From assembly GCA_013396755.1 (NCBI GenBank), contig VWZF01007822.1:1-64000 (forward strand): DNA of 64,000 nucleotides. The letters run 5' to 3'. The notes beneath the pieces were generated by a model. It searched no databases and was not told where the DNA came from. It saw only the letters and a list, made by a program, of their open reading frames with translations. A program made the translations under genes and the position numbers. Position 1 is the stretch's first letter, and every line of letters begins with the position of its first letter. Source of the stretch: Sclerurus mexicanus. Its lineage: Eukaryota > Chordata > Aves > Passeriformes > Furnariidae. Positions 35,821-47,480 of this stretch are shown piece by piece.

Positions 35821-38800
35821 CATTTTTAATAGGTCTTCAATTTCTATAAACTATTTTTTCTTTACATAAACTTCTCCCAACCTCCCCATCATACTTTGCT
35901 TAGAATTGTTTCTAAAGTTTTCCCTGCTACAACAATTAGAATCACCTAGAAATTATGATTTATGTATTTAAGTCCCTAACATCTCTGGATAACATGGATA
36001 TGCAAGAGCTGAATATGAAAAGTTATTCACAAATACCCTGAAAGCACACAGACATTCATAAAAAACTTCTAAGGAAGGCAGCTCTAGTTAGTCAACTTAA
36101 CTCAGTAAGGAACTGATTTTTGTTTTCTAGAAATGCTTGCCTTACTGTTGAAATGAAAATAACAACAACAAAACACAGAATCAAACAAGAAAACAGACTC
36201 CCTGCCCCCAAAAATGATTCAATTGCAAATGGACTGTTTTCACCTGTATCACTATTTCCTAACTTTCAACCTTCTGATTTTCTTTCCAAGTTACAGCCTT
36301 GATGAAAGCAAAGGTTTCATCAAAGATAAATTTCAGAGAAAATCTTTCAGTCAGTTTTGCTTGAGACTATAATAAAACTTTAAAAAAATAATAAGGAAAA
36401 TATTACACAAATATGAAGGGGTTATAGTTTGTATAGACTTGCTACATCCATATAATGGGAGGGAAAATAATAGCTGACTGACCACAGTCACATTACACAA
36501 CCCAGAGCATGTGAAATGGTGCTTGAACTGGTGTCTTGCTCCTGAGTGTACACATATTCTGAGTATACATACACTGACCTCCTCAGGCTCGAAATAATCC
36601 ACCTTAAGTCTTACTCTTATGCAGTAAACATTCTCTATTAAAATAAGAATGAAAAATCACAGAATCCACTTACTATTGAAGAATTTTCTCTTTTTTTCCC
36701 CTCAGAATGCATCCAGCTAAACAACTGCTAATCTGTACTACTGGAGACACACTTGTACCCTGTGAGCTGAGATGTCTGATTGCTGCAGAAAAATGAAGTG
36801 ATCTATGGAAGGAGTCTTCAGCAGCCTAAGAACGAAGTAATAAAGCCAAGAGGCCTTTTTGCTTACGAGATTTCTTTGGTCCTGTTGCTGTCATCTTCAT
36901 GGATCAGTAATTTTCCTATTTTCTTGTAAACTATTATTACTATTTCATTTTGGACACTATCAAAAAGAGAAATGTAATATGCAATTTTTAAGTAAGTAAC
37001 CTTGCTATTTCTTGCAATCTTATTCTGTTTCTTAACAATACCTATCTTCAGGTCAAGGCTCAAGAGTCTACCGAACTTCTCTGAAAAGTTATCCTGACAA
37101 AGATAATGATGGAGCTATTTTCTGACATAAGTCAGTTTTCTGCAGTGTAGCTTTCAGGATTCAATGAGATCATACATGGAGAAGTACATATATGTGCCTG
37201 AACCAGAAAGCTGACAGCATGTGGACACCACATCGGCTTTAAAAGCCAGCTCACACAGTCAACAAGTGCAAATGATGGTGGTGACAGTGTTGGACACTCC
37301 AGGCATCCAACACTTGTAGGTGTTATTCCAACTTGAGTAAGAGTTCTAATGTAAAACTGAATCCTGCATCCAACCTTTAAGGCAAGCTCTTCTACATACA
37401 CACCCTCCAGATGATAGACCAGACACAGATTCCTGCTGAATTTCATCGTATTTGTCCGGTTTTTGGCTGGATGGCCATGATTCTACATCTGGAAATCGTA
37501 GAAATTTTTAGCAATCTTAAAAAATGCTTAACTTTCTCTATGTATTGCATGAGAGGCCAAATTTGTATTCTGTCTTCCTTAAACCCATTTGAATATGACT
37601 ACTAGATTTTCTGCAACTGCCTTTCTCTATTTCTTTCACTTATACAGTAAAATAGAGTAGTTTTGAAAGAAAAAAAAGGGAGAAAAATAAAAATGGGAGC
37701 CTTTGATAGTCTTAGCTTTCTGCAGGAATAAGCACAGTGTTGGTCTGTGTGCAGGGGTGGTGTGGTAAGAAAATTCATAGAATTCCGCTGTTTGATGCTT
37801 TACCTCTTCACTGAGTGTTTTGATGTTGTGCCACTGTTAAACAATGCAGAGCTTACAGGAATATTAGTAATCTACAGAATTGCTTGAAGGGCTTTTATCT
37901 AATTTTTTTTATGGCACATAGGTAAAATTATCAATCTGCTTTTCTGGCTGTGTGGGTTTTTTTAAGTTTAATTCTCAGAGTGAATGGAAGACATCATAAC
38001 TTGTATTGGCATAAGATAAGGACAGAATCTGTTCCTGAAGGGTTTATGAGGCTTATTATGAGAATAGAAAGTATCTGAAGTGTAAATCCTTACAGCAGAA
38101 GGAAACAATATAAGCATGATATGTGATGACAGTTTTTATTAATTATGAAACCATTCTAAGGTGTACTTTAGCTCTTGTCTTTTTTCCACTACTGCACTAA
38201 TTAGGAAATATTTCCTAAGAGAGAATAGGCAAAAAACAACCAGATGAAGCTACAACACAATTATATAGGAAAAGAGATTAAAATTGGTAAAGTGTTGAAA
38301 ACAGAATCAAGTCAGAGATTAAGTCTTTGTACTCTTTATTGTTGTTACTATTTTTAAGTTTTTCACAGGACAATTTCATACAGAGAACTTTTTTTTCCTC
38401 TCTGCTCATTTCAAGTTCATTGCATGTTTTCCTCTAAGTACTGGTACTTGATATCAGGAAATGTTGAAAACTGACTTCAGAAAGGACAAAAATAAGCTAT
38501 TGGTCACCATGCAGCTGAAAACAAAGGAAATACATAAGACTACTGAAATGCAGGAGACTACCCAAGATACATGACAGAGTCAGAGTTGACAAAGATGTCT
38601 TCCAGTATGTCAGGTAGAAAAAAAGCCATAGGAAAAATAACTCTCCAGGTGACAGCTAAGCTAGAAGGCCCAGAAGCACAGATATGTCTCTCCCAACCTG
38701 TCTTTACAAATGTTTGGGATGCTCTTCTGTATGACCCCTAAAAGACAGCTTTGCTAGATTAGAGTTATACATAAACCAAACAACACACTTGAGGCAAAGA

Positions 38801-41800
38801 GATACATGTTTTGCCAAATGAAGAAAAAGTATGACCAAGGACATCTTCCAGCTATGTGGAGGTACCAGAACTGAGAGTCCAGCTACAGGCAGGCCAGAGC
38901 ACCAGGAATGATCCTGATGCCCCTCTTCAGGAGCCACCTTCTCCAAGGTGATTAGTGTCTTGATGCATTTCAGTCCCTCTTTTGGGCCCTTTTGTCTCAA
39001 CAACTTTTTTTCTTCCTCGTCCTCTCATTTATCCTTCCATACAAAACAGAGTGTGTAAGAAGAGAATTTTATCCTTTCTTATGTCAAAGATGAATCTGAG
39101 GTTGTTAGAAGGATATATAATGGTTAGAGAGAACACAGAAAACTGTTCAATTTACTGTCCAACCTCAAGCAGCTTTCAGGAGTGATTCCAGTTGGCCATG
39201 CTTTGGGGGCTCACTCCAGCACTATGCTTGGAGAGAGCATCTTTAGGTCCAAAAATCCAGGCCAATCAGCATTTTCAGGCCACAGACCACTCCACTTTGA
39301 CTCTCTTGGGAGCTTTTTGCTTTCCTTTTAACTTGAATTCCATGTCAAATGAAAATATTCCAGTGGAATTTTCCTCCTATAAGTTGTTGATTACTTTCAA
39401 GCAATGTCTTCCATTTTCTTGGAGCTGGTGACTCTTCACTGTGACACAATACACACTCATCTTTGCTCCTAATGACATCTGCTGAGTGTACCGATAACAG
39501 ATCTTAGCAGCAGAAAGATGCAAATACTAGAAGCCAACTCACTTGAGGATTTTAAAGACCCTGCAGTTTCTTATTCATTTGAAACCACTAAGAATGAGCA
39601 TGATCCTGTCTTTTGTAACTATGAGACTGTTATAATCCTCTAAAGACTGACATGAAACAACCAGGTTCTGTGAAAATTATTTGGTGTCGATATGCACTTT
39701 GTGTTTTGAACTTCTGGGCCGCAGTATCAGATTGACATTTTTTGGGTATTCAGTTTACCCGAGTCTCTGTCATTATATTGACAGGCTCCATAAATAGAAC
39801 TGTAAGAACTGAACTGAGTGCAGTCTAGGTAGATTTAATTTTCACATTGTATCCCTGCAAAGAACTTCTAAACAATTAATCCCTCTCTTTTGCAAATGAC
39901 ATTTTCATCACTTTAATTCCTTCCTTGTTCCAGCCTTTTTTACTTATGACTTCTTGAATTGAACAAGTTATAGCTATTTCATCAGAAGTCCTCTTTTTAA
40001 CCTTCTTTGTGTTAAAAGTTTCTTTTCTTCCTGGATTTCAGTATAATTCTGCTTTTCTGAGGTTTTACTTCTCTGGTGAACCTTGAACCCTGAACCCTTT
40101 TATATGTTTTATATGTAATCCAGTCTGATGCTTTTGACCTAATTTTTTTACATATTTTTATAATTTTTATTACCTTCTTTGAATTTTTTTGACCCAGATG
40201 TAGAGAGGTAGATGCAGAGGCAGATAATATATATTTGGCTTTGGTTTGATAAACAGTTATCTTAACCTTGCTTTAACATGTTGTCCTTTTATAAAATGGC
40301 GGCAAAAGAAAATGAGTGACTGCATTGCCCAAGGCACTGCTCAGGAAGCCCATTTCCAGAAAACTAACTATCAGATAAGGCTGTTATTGCAGCACTCTGA
40401 TATATAGAAAGAGATACCTCACTCATTTCTCTTGAAATTAAAAATATAGCAAAGATCTTCTGTCCACATAAATTATCATAAATAAATATTTTTACAAGAT
40501 TAAGAGCAAGCTCATATTTTTCCTATCTGTAGGTCGCTCTTCACATTCCACTCATTAATTTGATGTATTTGGTGACCTTTTCTATAGTACATCCTCAGTT
40601 ATAAGGTCGGAATACTAAAATGTTCAGTTTAGATTTATATTTAAATAATCTGCACTGAAGGAGATTCTTTTAACAAGATTCATACACTGATCTCAATAAC
40701 AATGATACAAATCTAGTATAAACCCATTTGTTCAGCATCTGTTCATCCCTTTTCTTCTTTAAAAGAGGTCCTAGAAAACAAAAAAAAAGCCAACAGAAAT
40801 CTGTAACCTGTTGCCTGAGCACAATATATGCTTTTCTGAAACTACAAGGCAAATGAAATGCTTCTAATAAAATTTTTGACACTCCTGCCAAGAGTCATGC
40901 TTTGTGTTGATTACAGTGCATGGTGCTGTTTGTCAAATGTAGCTATTATTTCTCAGAAATTCTGTGTTGCAGAGGCACAAATAGCCATGGTTCCTGAAAG
41001 ATATACACCAACAAATGTTTATATCTGTTAGTATCTGCAGTCATTTGTCGTGTTTGTTTGACAAAAAAGGCAAGATTCTGAAGACTTCAGGATGATGCTG
41101 ATTTCTTTCTTCTCTAACTGTCCAATTAGAGTCATGATGCTACAGAGGAAGATATGAGTGCCATATGGAATGCAAGATGCTGCAGACACCCAGCTTTGTC
41201 TCCCTCTCAGGAAGAACAGATAAAGCAGTCAACGATTCTAATGCTTGATGGATGTGGGAATTTAGCTGACAAGTAGCTGTTTCACGTAAAAACTCATGAA
41301 GTGAGAGACAATAGAAACATGATCCTTCTGCACCATCAAGCAAAGCCACTTACAAATGTGTGCACTGCATTTTCTTTTTCCTCCAAAAAGTGTTGTGATG
41401 AATCCAGTTGGATTTCCCTGACTCAGAGTGAAAGGCTTTGTTTGGATTTAGTTGCAGTGAGAGTTAGAAACTCCTAGTTTGAATTTTAAAATGTATTTGT
41501 GGATATTTTTAGGTCAGTTTCCTCACAAAGCAAAGTTTTCATCTTATGTATTTCTTATGTATGTATATCTTACTTTATAGTTTATAGTGGTGTTTTTATT
41601 AGTTTAAAAGTACTTTTATTTCTTTTATCCTTATCTTTTTGAATACTGTTTTTCTTTGCTATTTCTTTATTTTTTTTTACTTAAAATATTAAGTTAGCTT
41701 AGTTTTGTGTGAGATTCTGTGATTTCACAAGTACTTGCCTTTAGATCTTTCACATATCTTTCCCAAGAGTCTTGTCCATTACCTTTCCTAATGTACAGTC

Positions 41801-41824
41801 ACTTCACAATATTCATTGACATAA

Positions 41825-41842
41825 TTTTTTTTTTTTTTTTTT
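41825..41842. repeat. Poly-T tract (T18)
   Basis: Uninterrupted T run, seen directly. Confidence 0.95.
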
Positions 41843-42102
41843 GGTCTCTATTTTATTTTCCATATGCCATTACACAAAATGTTATACTACAGTCCAGGTA
41901 GGTGGAATGTGAATATTTCTGTAAATGATTTTGTTTATAAACTCAATTAGCTTAATACAAAGAGTTGCAACATTAGTCTGTGAAGGTCATTCTTGGATAA
42001 ATAGGTTTTGTTTTATTCATATATTTATTCATATTCATATTTATATTCTGCTCTCATTGTCTCATGGAGTGAGATGAAAGTGGACATTGTCTGCCAAATG
42101 AC

Positions 42103-42121
42103 AAAAAAAAAAAAAAAAAAA
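42103..42121. repeat. Poly-A tract (A19)
   Basis: Uninterrupted A run. No polyadenylation signal or recognisable retrocopy lies just upstream. Confidence 0.95.
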
Positions 42122-43059
42122 GAACTTCTTTAGTCTCCTAAAAGATACTTTGAGAAAGAGAGTCCAGGAATAAGAATCAAACTTATGAAGATCCAGGACT
42201 AAAATAAATATTAATATGTATTAAAAAAATTCAATCTCAATTTTTTCTTAACTGGTCAGTCACTTTTATTTTATTTACTGATTTACATGTGAGAAATTGG
42301 ATAGAGAGGAAGGAAAAAGGTAGGCAATTTTAATAGTAATAGTAAATTTAAGACTAATAATGGGAAACAAAGTTTGCAAAAAACAGAAATGGTAGAACTT
42401 AGACATAAACTTGAGATGATAAATTTTGAATTTGCATGGAATTTTGCAAGTACAAATCTACCCAGCTGAAATAATAGCAGTAAATAGAATAAACAGATTC
42501 ATATAATGATCAATAATGTCATAAGCTTTGAAACAATTTACTTCAAGAGACTTGTTATTCTTTGAATTTCCTTCTGTTAACAGTGCACATGCAGAAGGAC
42601 AAACTAAATGAGACAGTGCCCTCCGAGAGTCCATTTAGATACAATTACTGATGTCTCTAGAAAACCTTTTATATACTGTGTGCAATGCCTGCACCTACCT
42701 ACTCTATGTGACCTCAGCCTTCTCCACTGAGGAACTGGGCAGCACAGTACAGTGCTTTCTGGAAGGTTTTTAGAGTTAACAGAGCCCTTAGCACTTAAGA
42801 AGACAAGGAGGATGCTTCCCTTTGATCAGCTGAAGGCCTCATATGGTGCCTTATGTGGACCATCTGTATCAGAACGTATGTAGCTTCTTTTACCCAAAAA
42901 AATGGGACTTCCAGGAGCAGAGGCTACAAATAGTCTAGATATTTTACCCTTGGTTCTCAGTTTTCTGTCCAAATGGATTTGATTTATACTTATGAAATAA
43001 ACTTTAAAAAGATTTCAGCATATCTGTCTTAAAATTAGCCTAATGTTAGTCAAATAGAT

Positions 43060-43380
43060 TTTGGAATAATGTTGGGAAATAACAGTACCTGCAATGCACT
43101 ATTTATAGTCTCCCTTGGAGCCCCTATTGTGTAAAACATAATTAAAGACTTTCTAAAATGCACAGTACAGTCTAGGCCAGGTAAATACATAATCAGGGAG
43201 TTATTAATGGAGCTGCAATTAATTAATATGCCTCCATCTGAGCCATTAAAGCTGATTAATGTTATGGCACATGAAGAGAATTTGTAGGTAACAAATCAAT
43301 GACCCAGTAGACCGTATTGTCTCCTTTGGAGCCATTACACTGTACCATATCAAAGACTCATTAGAGAATTTTTAATTTAC
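43060..43380. promoter_or_regulatory. Candidate conserved regulatory element with triplicated motif
   Basis: The motif GTCTCC(C/T)TTGGAGCC(C/A) plus following text occurs at 43108 and 43319; the two copies match at roughly 70 percent over about 55 bases, including TGTA and AAAGACT at the same offsets. A third, weaker copy, GCCTCCATCTGAGCCATTAA, starts at 43230. Between them are several TAAT-core homeodomain-type sites (TTATTAATGG at 43201, CAATTAATTAATATG at 43216, CTGATTAATG at 43252, TTTTTAATTTA at 43369). No coding frame crosses the block. The regulatory role is an inference from site density and internal duplication; an old unnamed repeat is the alternative. Confidence 0.4.
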
Positions 43381-43476
43381 TGATCATCATCCCCAGTAGT
43401 CATTAGCTGTCCCAGGCTCATGATGCATGTGTATAGAAGAAATGTGAGATAGTACTCCATCAGGAGATAGATCTCC

Positions 43477-43516
43477 TCCCAGTTACACCGCTGTAAATCA
43501 AGGCTAACACCATTGG
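43477..43516 (+). repeat. Possible ancient amniote palindromic repeat, left half
   Basis: CAGTTACACCGCTGTAAATC followed by AAGGCTAACACCATTGGAAC closely resembles the 'GTTACACCGGTGTAAATCAGGAGTAACTCCATTGAA' wording common in old turtle/crocodile/bird interspersed repeats, recalled as a MITE-like family. Short and unverified. Confidence 0.4.
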
Positions 43517-43944
43517 AACAAACGAATATACATATTTTGGGAGGAGGAGTAATCAAAACCAAAAAAAATACTCCAAGAGGAAAGTCATATCAGTCGAAAG
43601 TTTTCAAAATTAATTTTTTTTTTGTATTCAGCAACTCATTTCTAACAGACTAGCTGAAAGCTTTTTCTTTTTGACCCTAGAAAGGAAACACACCCTGAAC
43701 TTATATGATATTGAGGCAGGGAAAGACAATAAATTACATATTTTCACCCTTTATATATTTGGATTTCATCTGGGGTTTAGCTTGGGATCTGAATTTTCAG
43801 TCTGCAATTGCAGAATCCCTGGCATGCATTTTACTCAAGGCTGTTGATACATACTCCCCACCCTAGCTGCTTTCTAGGTATAGATTTTGTCTGAAAATTC
43901 CCTGGCTATTTCTCGTTAAAGATAACTCTTTCTCTGGTTTTCAT

Positions 43945-43985
43945 TAATGCCAGTGGAGTTACACCTGAGATAATTTTGTACTAAA
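43945..43985 (+). repeat. Possible ancient amniote palindromic repeat, right half
   Basis: GCCAGTGGAGTTACACCTGA then GATAATTTTGTAC resembles the right-hand half of the same type of repeat ('CAATGGAGTTACACC...GA..GAATTTGGCCC'). It may be one old element split by insertion with the copy at 43477, or a second copy. Confidence 0.4.
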
Positions 43986-45434
43986 TGGTTTACTATGGAA
44001 TAAATGTTCACAACCGCAGTAACCAAGAATCCTTTGAGAACAGTGCATAACAAACATTGCAATCTTTTTCAAAGGCTGGGCCCAGGTCTAAATTCAGAAA
44101 CAGACTTGCTGTGGGAGGTCACTGTGCCATCTTGAGAGTGCAGGAGGAGAATGGCTCTGGATGTAGGATTTGCTGGGAGACACTTTTTTGTAGGTTTTGT
44201 TACACTACAATCCCCTTCAGCTGCCTAAGATTTATGGACCAGATTCTTGTTTTCTTTTCCTTTTTGAAACAAGGATTATTATCTGATAGCCTTGCTCAGA
44301 AATGTAGATAAGGGTTTCTTTCATTTACTTTTGATGTATTGTAGATCTTGTGTGTATGCTGTTTTACACTTTTATTTTTACAATAGAGAGAGCTTAGAGC
44401 ATTGGAGAGAAGCAGAGGATTTACTACATATTGTACAGCTTTTGTTACCTACTTCAGACTTTCTGTAGTCATGGATTTTACAAGAATTTTGATTGATGTA
44501 GAATAAAGGAATTGCAATATTAGTTTAGATTAGGAAAACTAAAGCCACCTTTTGCTATAGTTCAAAGTTAAAAAGGAAACAATATCTCCACTGCTTTCCT
44601 TTCTTTAAACAGAACGACAGATATTGGGCTAGTTATTTTAGAGATCATTCCCTTAACTGTAAACGAGTGAGAGTGTTTGTGTAAATGTATATGTCAAACA
44701 TGTATTTCAGAACCATAGAACTCAAATTATTTGAGAAACAGGTTTCTTAACAGGTCCCATCAGTTAGATTGTGCTCCTGTTACTGAATTTCATTCCTTGT
44801 TTCATTTAAATATATTTAATCCTCCTGCCCTCAGCTGAGCAGTGAATTGTACCTGATGAGAAAAACCCATAGTAGAATTTTGCAGAAGCTCGTGGTTCAG
44901 CCAAAATTTATTCATGGTTTGTTATGTTGCTGAAATAAATCTATGTACCCGACTATGATATTCTTTTGGTTCTTCATTTTTTAAAAATCTGAAAAATACT
45001 CAAGAACACTGGAATTAGGAGGGATTATTTTCTGCTTTAGGTAAGGTTTCATAAAATATTTTAGATGTGTTGTTGGTAAATTTGGAATCAGGAGACACTC
45101 CCTAGTGTCAAGGAAATTTGCATTTTTCTCAGCTCTCATTCTTCTCTCTCACCAGGTCCATAACACTGTCCTAACAGTGTCCTTAACCTTCGATGCTGGA
45201 AATTTTGAGTTTATTCATACAAACTAAAACTGTGTAAGTAATTTTGGGGAGGATTTCCTGAAATTAAATACTTACACTGGGGCAAAATTCTTAATAGGTG
45301 CAGTGGGTTTGAATTTCATGAAGTAGTGTCTGTCCACAACAAAATACTTAAACTTTTGGTATCCAAAGAAAATATTAAAAATAGCCTTCTAGCTTTCTGG
45401 TTTTTCAAAGCACAGCAGTGAAGCAGAAATATTG

Positions 45435-45460
45435 TATATATTTATATATATATATGTATG
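45435..45460. repeat. (TA)n-rich low complexity
   Basis: TATATATTTATATATATATATG, seen directly. Confidence 0.9.
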
Positions 45461-45922
45461 GGCATCAGCATATAAGAAAACAAAACTAATAAAAGAAATC
45501 ATGATTTCTTTCATAAGAATTAAAGTTCTTCAATAAATCAGAAAGCATGTGAACTGGAATCATGATCTTTGGAGATTCTTCTTTCATTTTTTCAACAGTC
45601 TGCAGTTCTGTTTATCATCAGTGGGAACCAGAAAGGCTGATGATGTACATGCTCTTACCTGCAAATGGTGCAAAAACTCTTCCCATGCCTTCAGTTAAGA
45701 TGTTGGGATTTCTCTCATTATATTTGCTGCACTCCTAAATAAGTCTGGTTTTTTTATGTGAATCTTTTTATTTGAATTAAATAATTTTATTTTTAAATTC
45801 AATCCTGATCACAGAGTTCTAGTGGAACCGAGTCAAGGAATTTAATTCTATTTTCTTCTATTTCCTAAATGAATGCAACATTATGATTTTGATTTTAACC
45901 TCCCTGTTATTCTCTCCCCTCC

Positions 45923-45938
45923 TTTTTTTTTTTTTTTT
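45923..45938. repeat. Poly-T tract (T16)
   Basis: Uninterrupted T run, preceded by a C/T-rich stretch. Confidence 0.95.
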
Positions 45939-46206
45939 CCCTATTGCTTTGACTCACATTGTGAAGTAGTTTCTGAGTGTATGAACAGGATTCTTTTTGG
46001 ATTAAAAGGAACTGGAAGCTGTGCTCCAGGAGTGCACTTAATGGACTCTAGACAATCACAAAAAAATTATTCAGTCCATAGGAACAGATAAGAATTAATC
46101 TAAACTCAACAACCCTGAAGTGCCAACAGTCTTTTTAATGGTCCTCAACACAAATGGATTTGCTCTGCATATCTATTCTCCTTTAGTCCAGGCTACTTAC
46201 TGACAT

Positions 46207-46226
46207 AAAAAAAAAAAAAAAAAAAA
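46207..46226. repeat. Poly-A tract (A20)
   Basis: Uninterrupted A run. The sequence before it is not a recognisable retrocopy. Confidence 0.95.
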
Positions 46227-47394
46227 TTGTGATTTTTTTTAAATTTTATTTTATTTCTCTGTCTCTAGACTCTAAGCTGTTTTGGACAGCTATTTTTCTA
46301 TGCTTTGTGAAATATGATATGGGTGCCTGAAATTAACTGATGTAAATTAAAATAATTGTAAAGGAAGAATGACGGCAATAAAAATGAAGAGAAGAAAAAG
46401 TAGTAGATAATTAAATAATAATAAAAATGCTATTAAACATGCAGGCTTGATTAGCACAGTGGCAGGATTAGAATGAAGAGCACAAAATGAATCCTTGATG
46501 CTTCGTCCACAGATCTATACAGGGTTTTACATAGGAGAAGGAGGTTGGGGAACATCATGTATAAGAACTGGAAGTGTCTGTCTATTTCAGCACAGGAGTC
46601 TTCCTATTTAGCAGTACAACACAGCTGGGTGCCGTGGCTGTCTGACTCACCTGTAAACAAGCCAAGCTGCTCTTCCTCACACAGCATGACTCTGTGACAG
46701 GCAGGCAGGTTTCTCCTGGCTGGAAGTCCCACCAGCCCTGTTTGACCCAACTAACACAATTTCCACAACCCTCAGGTGTACATGGCATTCAGAGAGCAAT
46801 CATCCAACCTATTCAACTAAAAATATATTAACAAACCATTATGCTTCATATTTAAGCTCTCTCCAGTATTTTGACCAACTGCAGCTGTATCATCTCCTTG
46901 TCACCTAACTTCCCTGCTGACAAATCTATAATATCAGATATATTTTTCCCTTTAGCACACTTCATATAGCACAGCTAATAAATTCACTTCCTACAAGATG
47001 ACTCATATTTTAAAAGTGTCAAAATAATTTCACAGTCATAATTATGGTACTTTGGAAATGTCAGAGAAACACAACACATGTTTTACCCTAAATGGGACCT
47101 GAAAGGCACTTAACTGTTCTCTTTACTAAATTGGCCACTAGAAATGCAGGCAAACTGAAGTCAGACTTTTCTAAGGGCAGCTGAACTGAAGAATCATATT
47201 AAATGCACTTTTTAAAAATTTTTACAGATGTGCTTATCATCTGAGTTTTCCCTTCTTTGTGCAAACGCAAAGCAGCAGGAATGAAATTCCCTAAAAGGTT
47301 GGTTTAATTTTGTTTGCTCATTATTAAAGCTTTATTCATAGATAGGCTTGCATTTCCAGTGAGATTCTGCTGTTAATCTACTTCTTCTGAGTTG

Positions 47395-47480
47395 TGTCAG
47401 AGGATGATGAAACAGGGAGCAGGTGACTTGACCCTGGTCACACACAGTGGGAGCTTTACTGGCCTCCAGCTCTTGGCTGT
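47395..47480 (-). mobile_element. Possible MIR/CORE-SINE relic (minus strand)
   Basis: GATGATGAAACAGGGAGCAG, GTGACTTGACCCTGGTCACA and CACAGTGGGAGC resemble the reverse complement of the MIR core (GATGAGGAAACTGAGGC ... GTGACTTGCCCAAGGTCACA), with one ~10-base gap. The tRNA-like head is not visible. MIR-type relics are rare but present in bird genomes. Confidence 0.35.

Larger units (their letters stand above)
32607..43049. other. Unassigned AT-rich non-coding sequence with simple repeats
   Basis: No gene recognised in over 10 kb and no CR1. It holds the microsatellites, hairpins and small tandem repeat listed separately. A modestly GC-richer pocket at about 34780-35110 includes a weak CTCF-like word. 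Open frames are at most 112 codons (35511-35849) with no recognisable domains. Confidence 0.5.
43986..47394. other. Unassigned AT-rich non-coding sequence
   Basis: No gene recognised. It contains AT and homopolymer repeats. A phrase at about 45280-45310 (GGGGCAAAATTCTTAATAGG) may be another scrap of the old amniote repeat. A GC-richer pocket at 46570-46800 has a 68-codon minus-strand frame without a recognisable domain. Confidence 0.5.

Noticed and set aside
35511..35849. 112-codon + strand open frame
   Set aside because: Its tail is the CTTT microsatellite and the rest has no recognisable domain.
37286..37314. 9-bp inverted repeat AGTGTTGGA / TCCAACACT
   Set aside because: Short arms with an 11-base loop; many such pairs are expected by chance.
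40077..40099. TGAACCTTGAACCCTGAACCC, telomere-like at first sight
   Set aside because: The unit has an extra G relative to CCCTAA and only three copies; it is not an interstitial telomeric repeat.
42103..46226. Poly-A tracts at 42103-42121 and 46207-46226 as possible retrocopy tails
   Set aside because: No polyadenylation signal, target duplication or recognisable transcript sequence lies upstream of either.
46582..46788. Minus-strand frame ending at a splice donor-like TTTACAG|GTGAGT
   Set aside because: A good donor word alone is common; no matching acceptor or recognisable protein was found.
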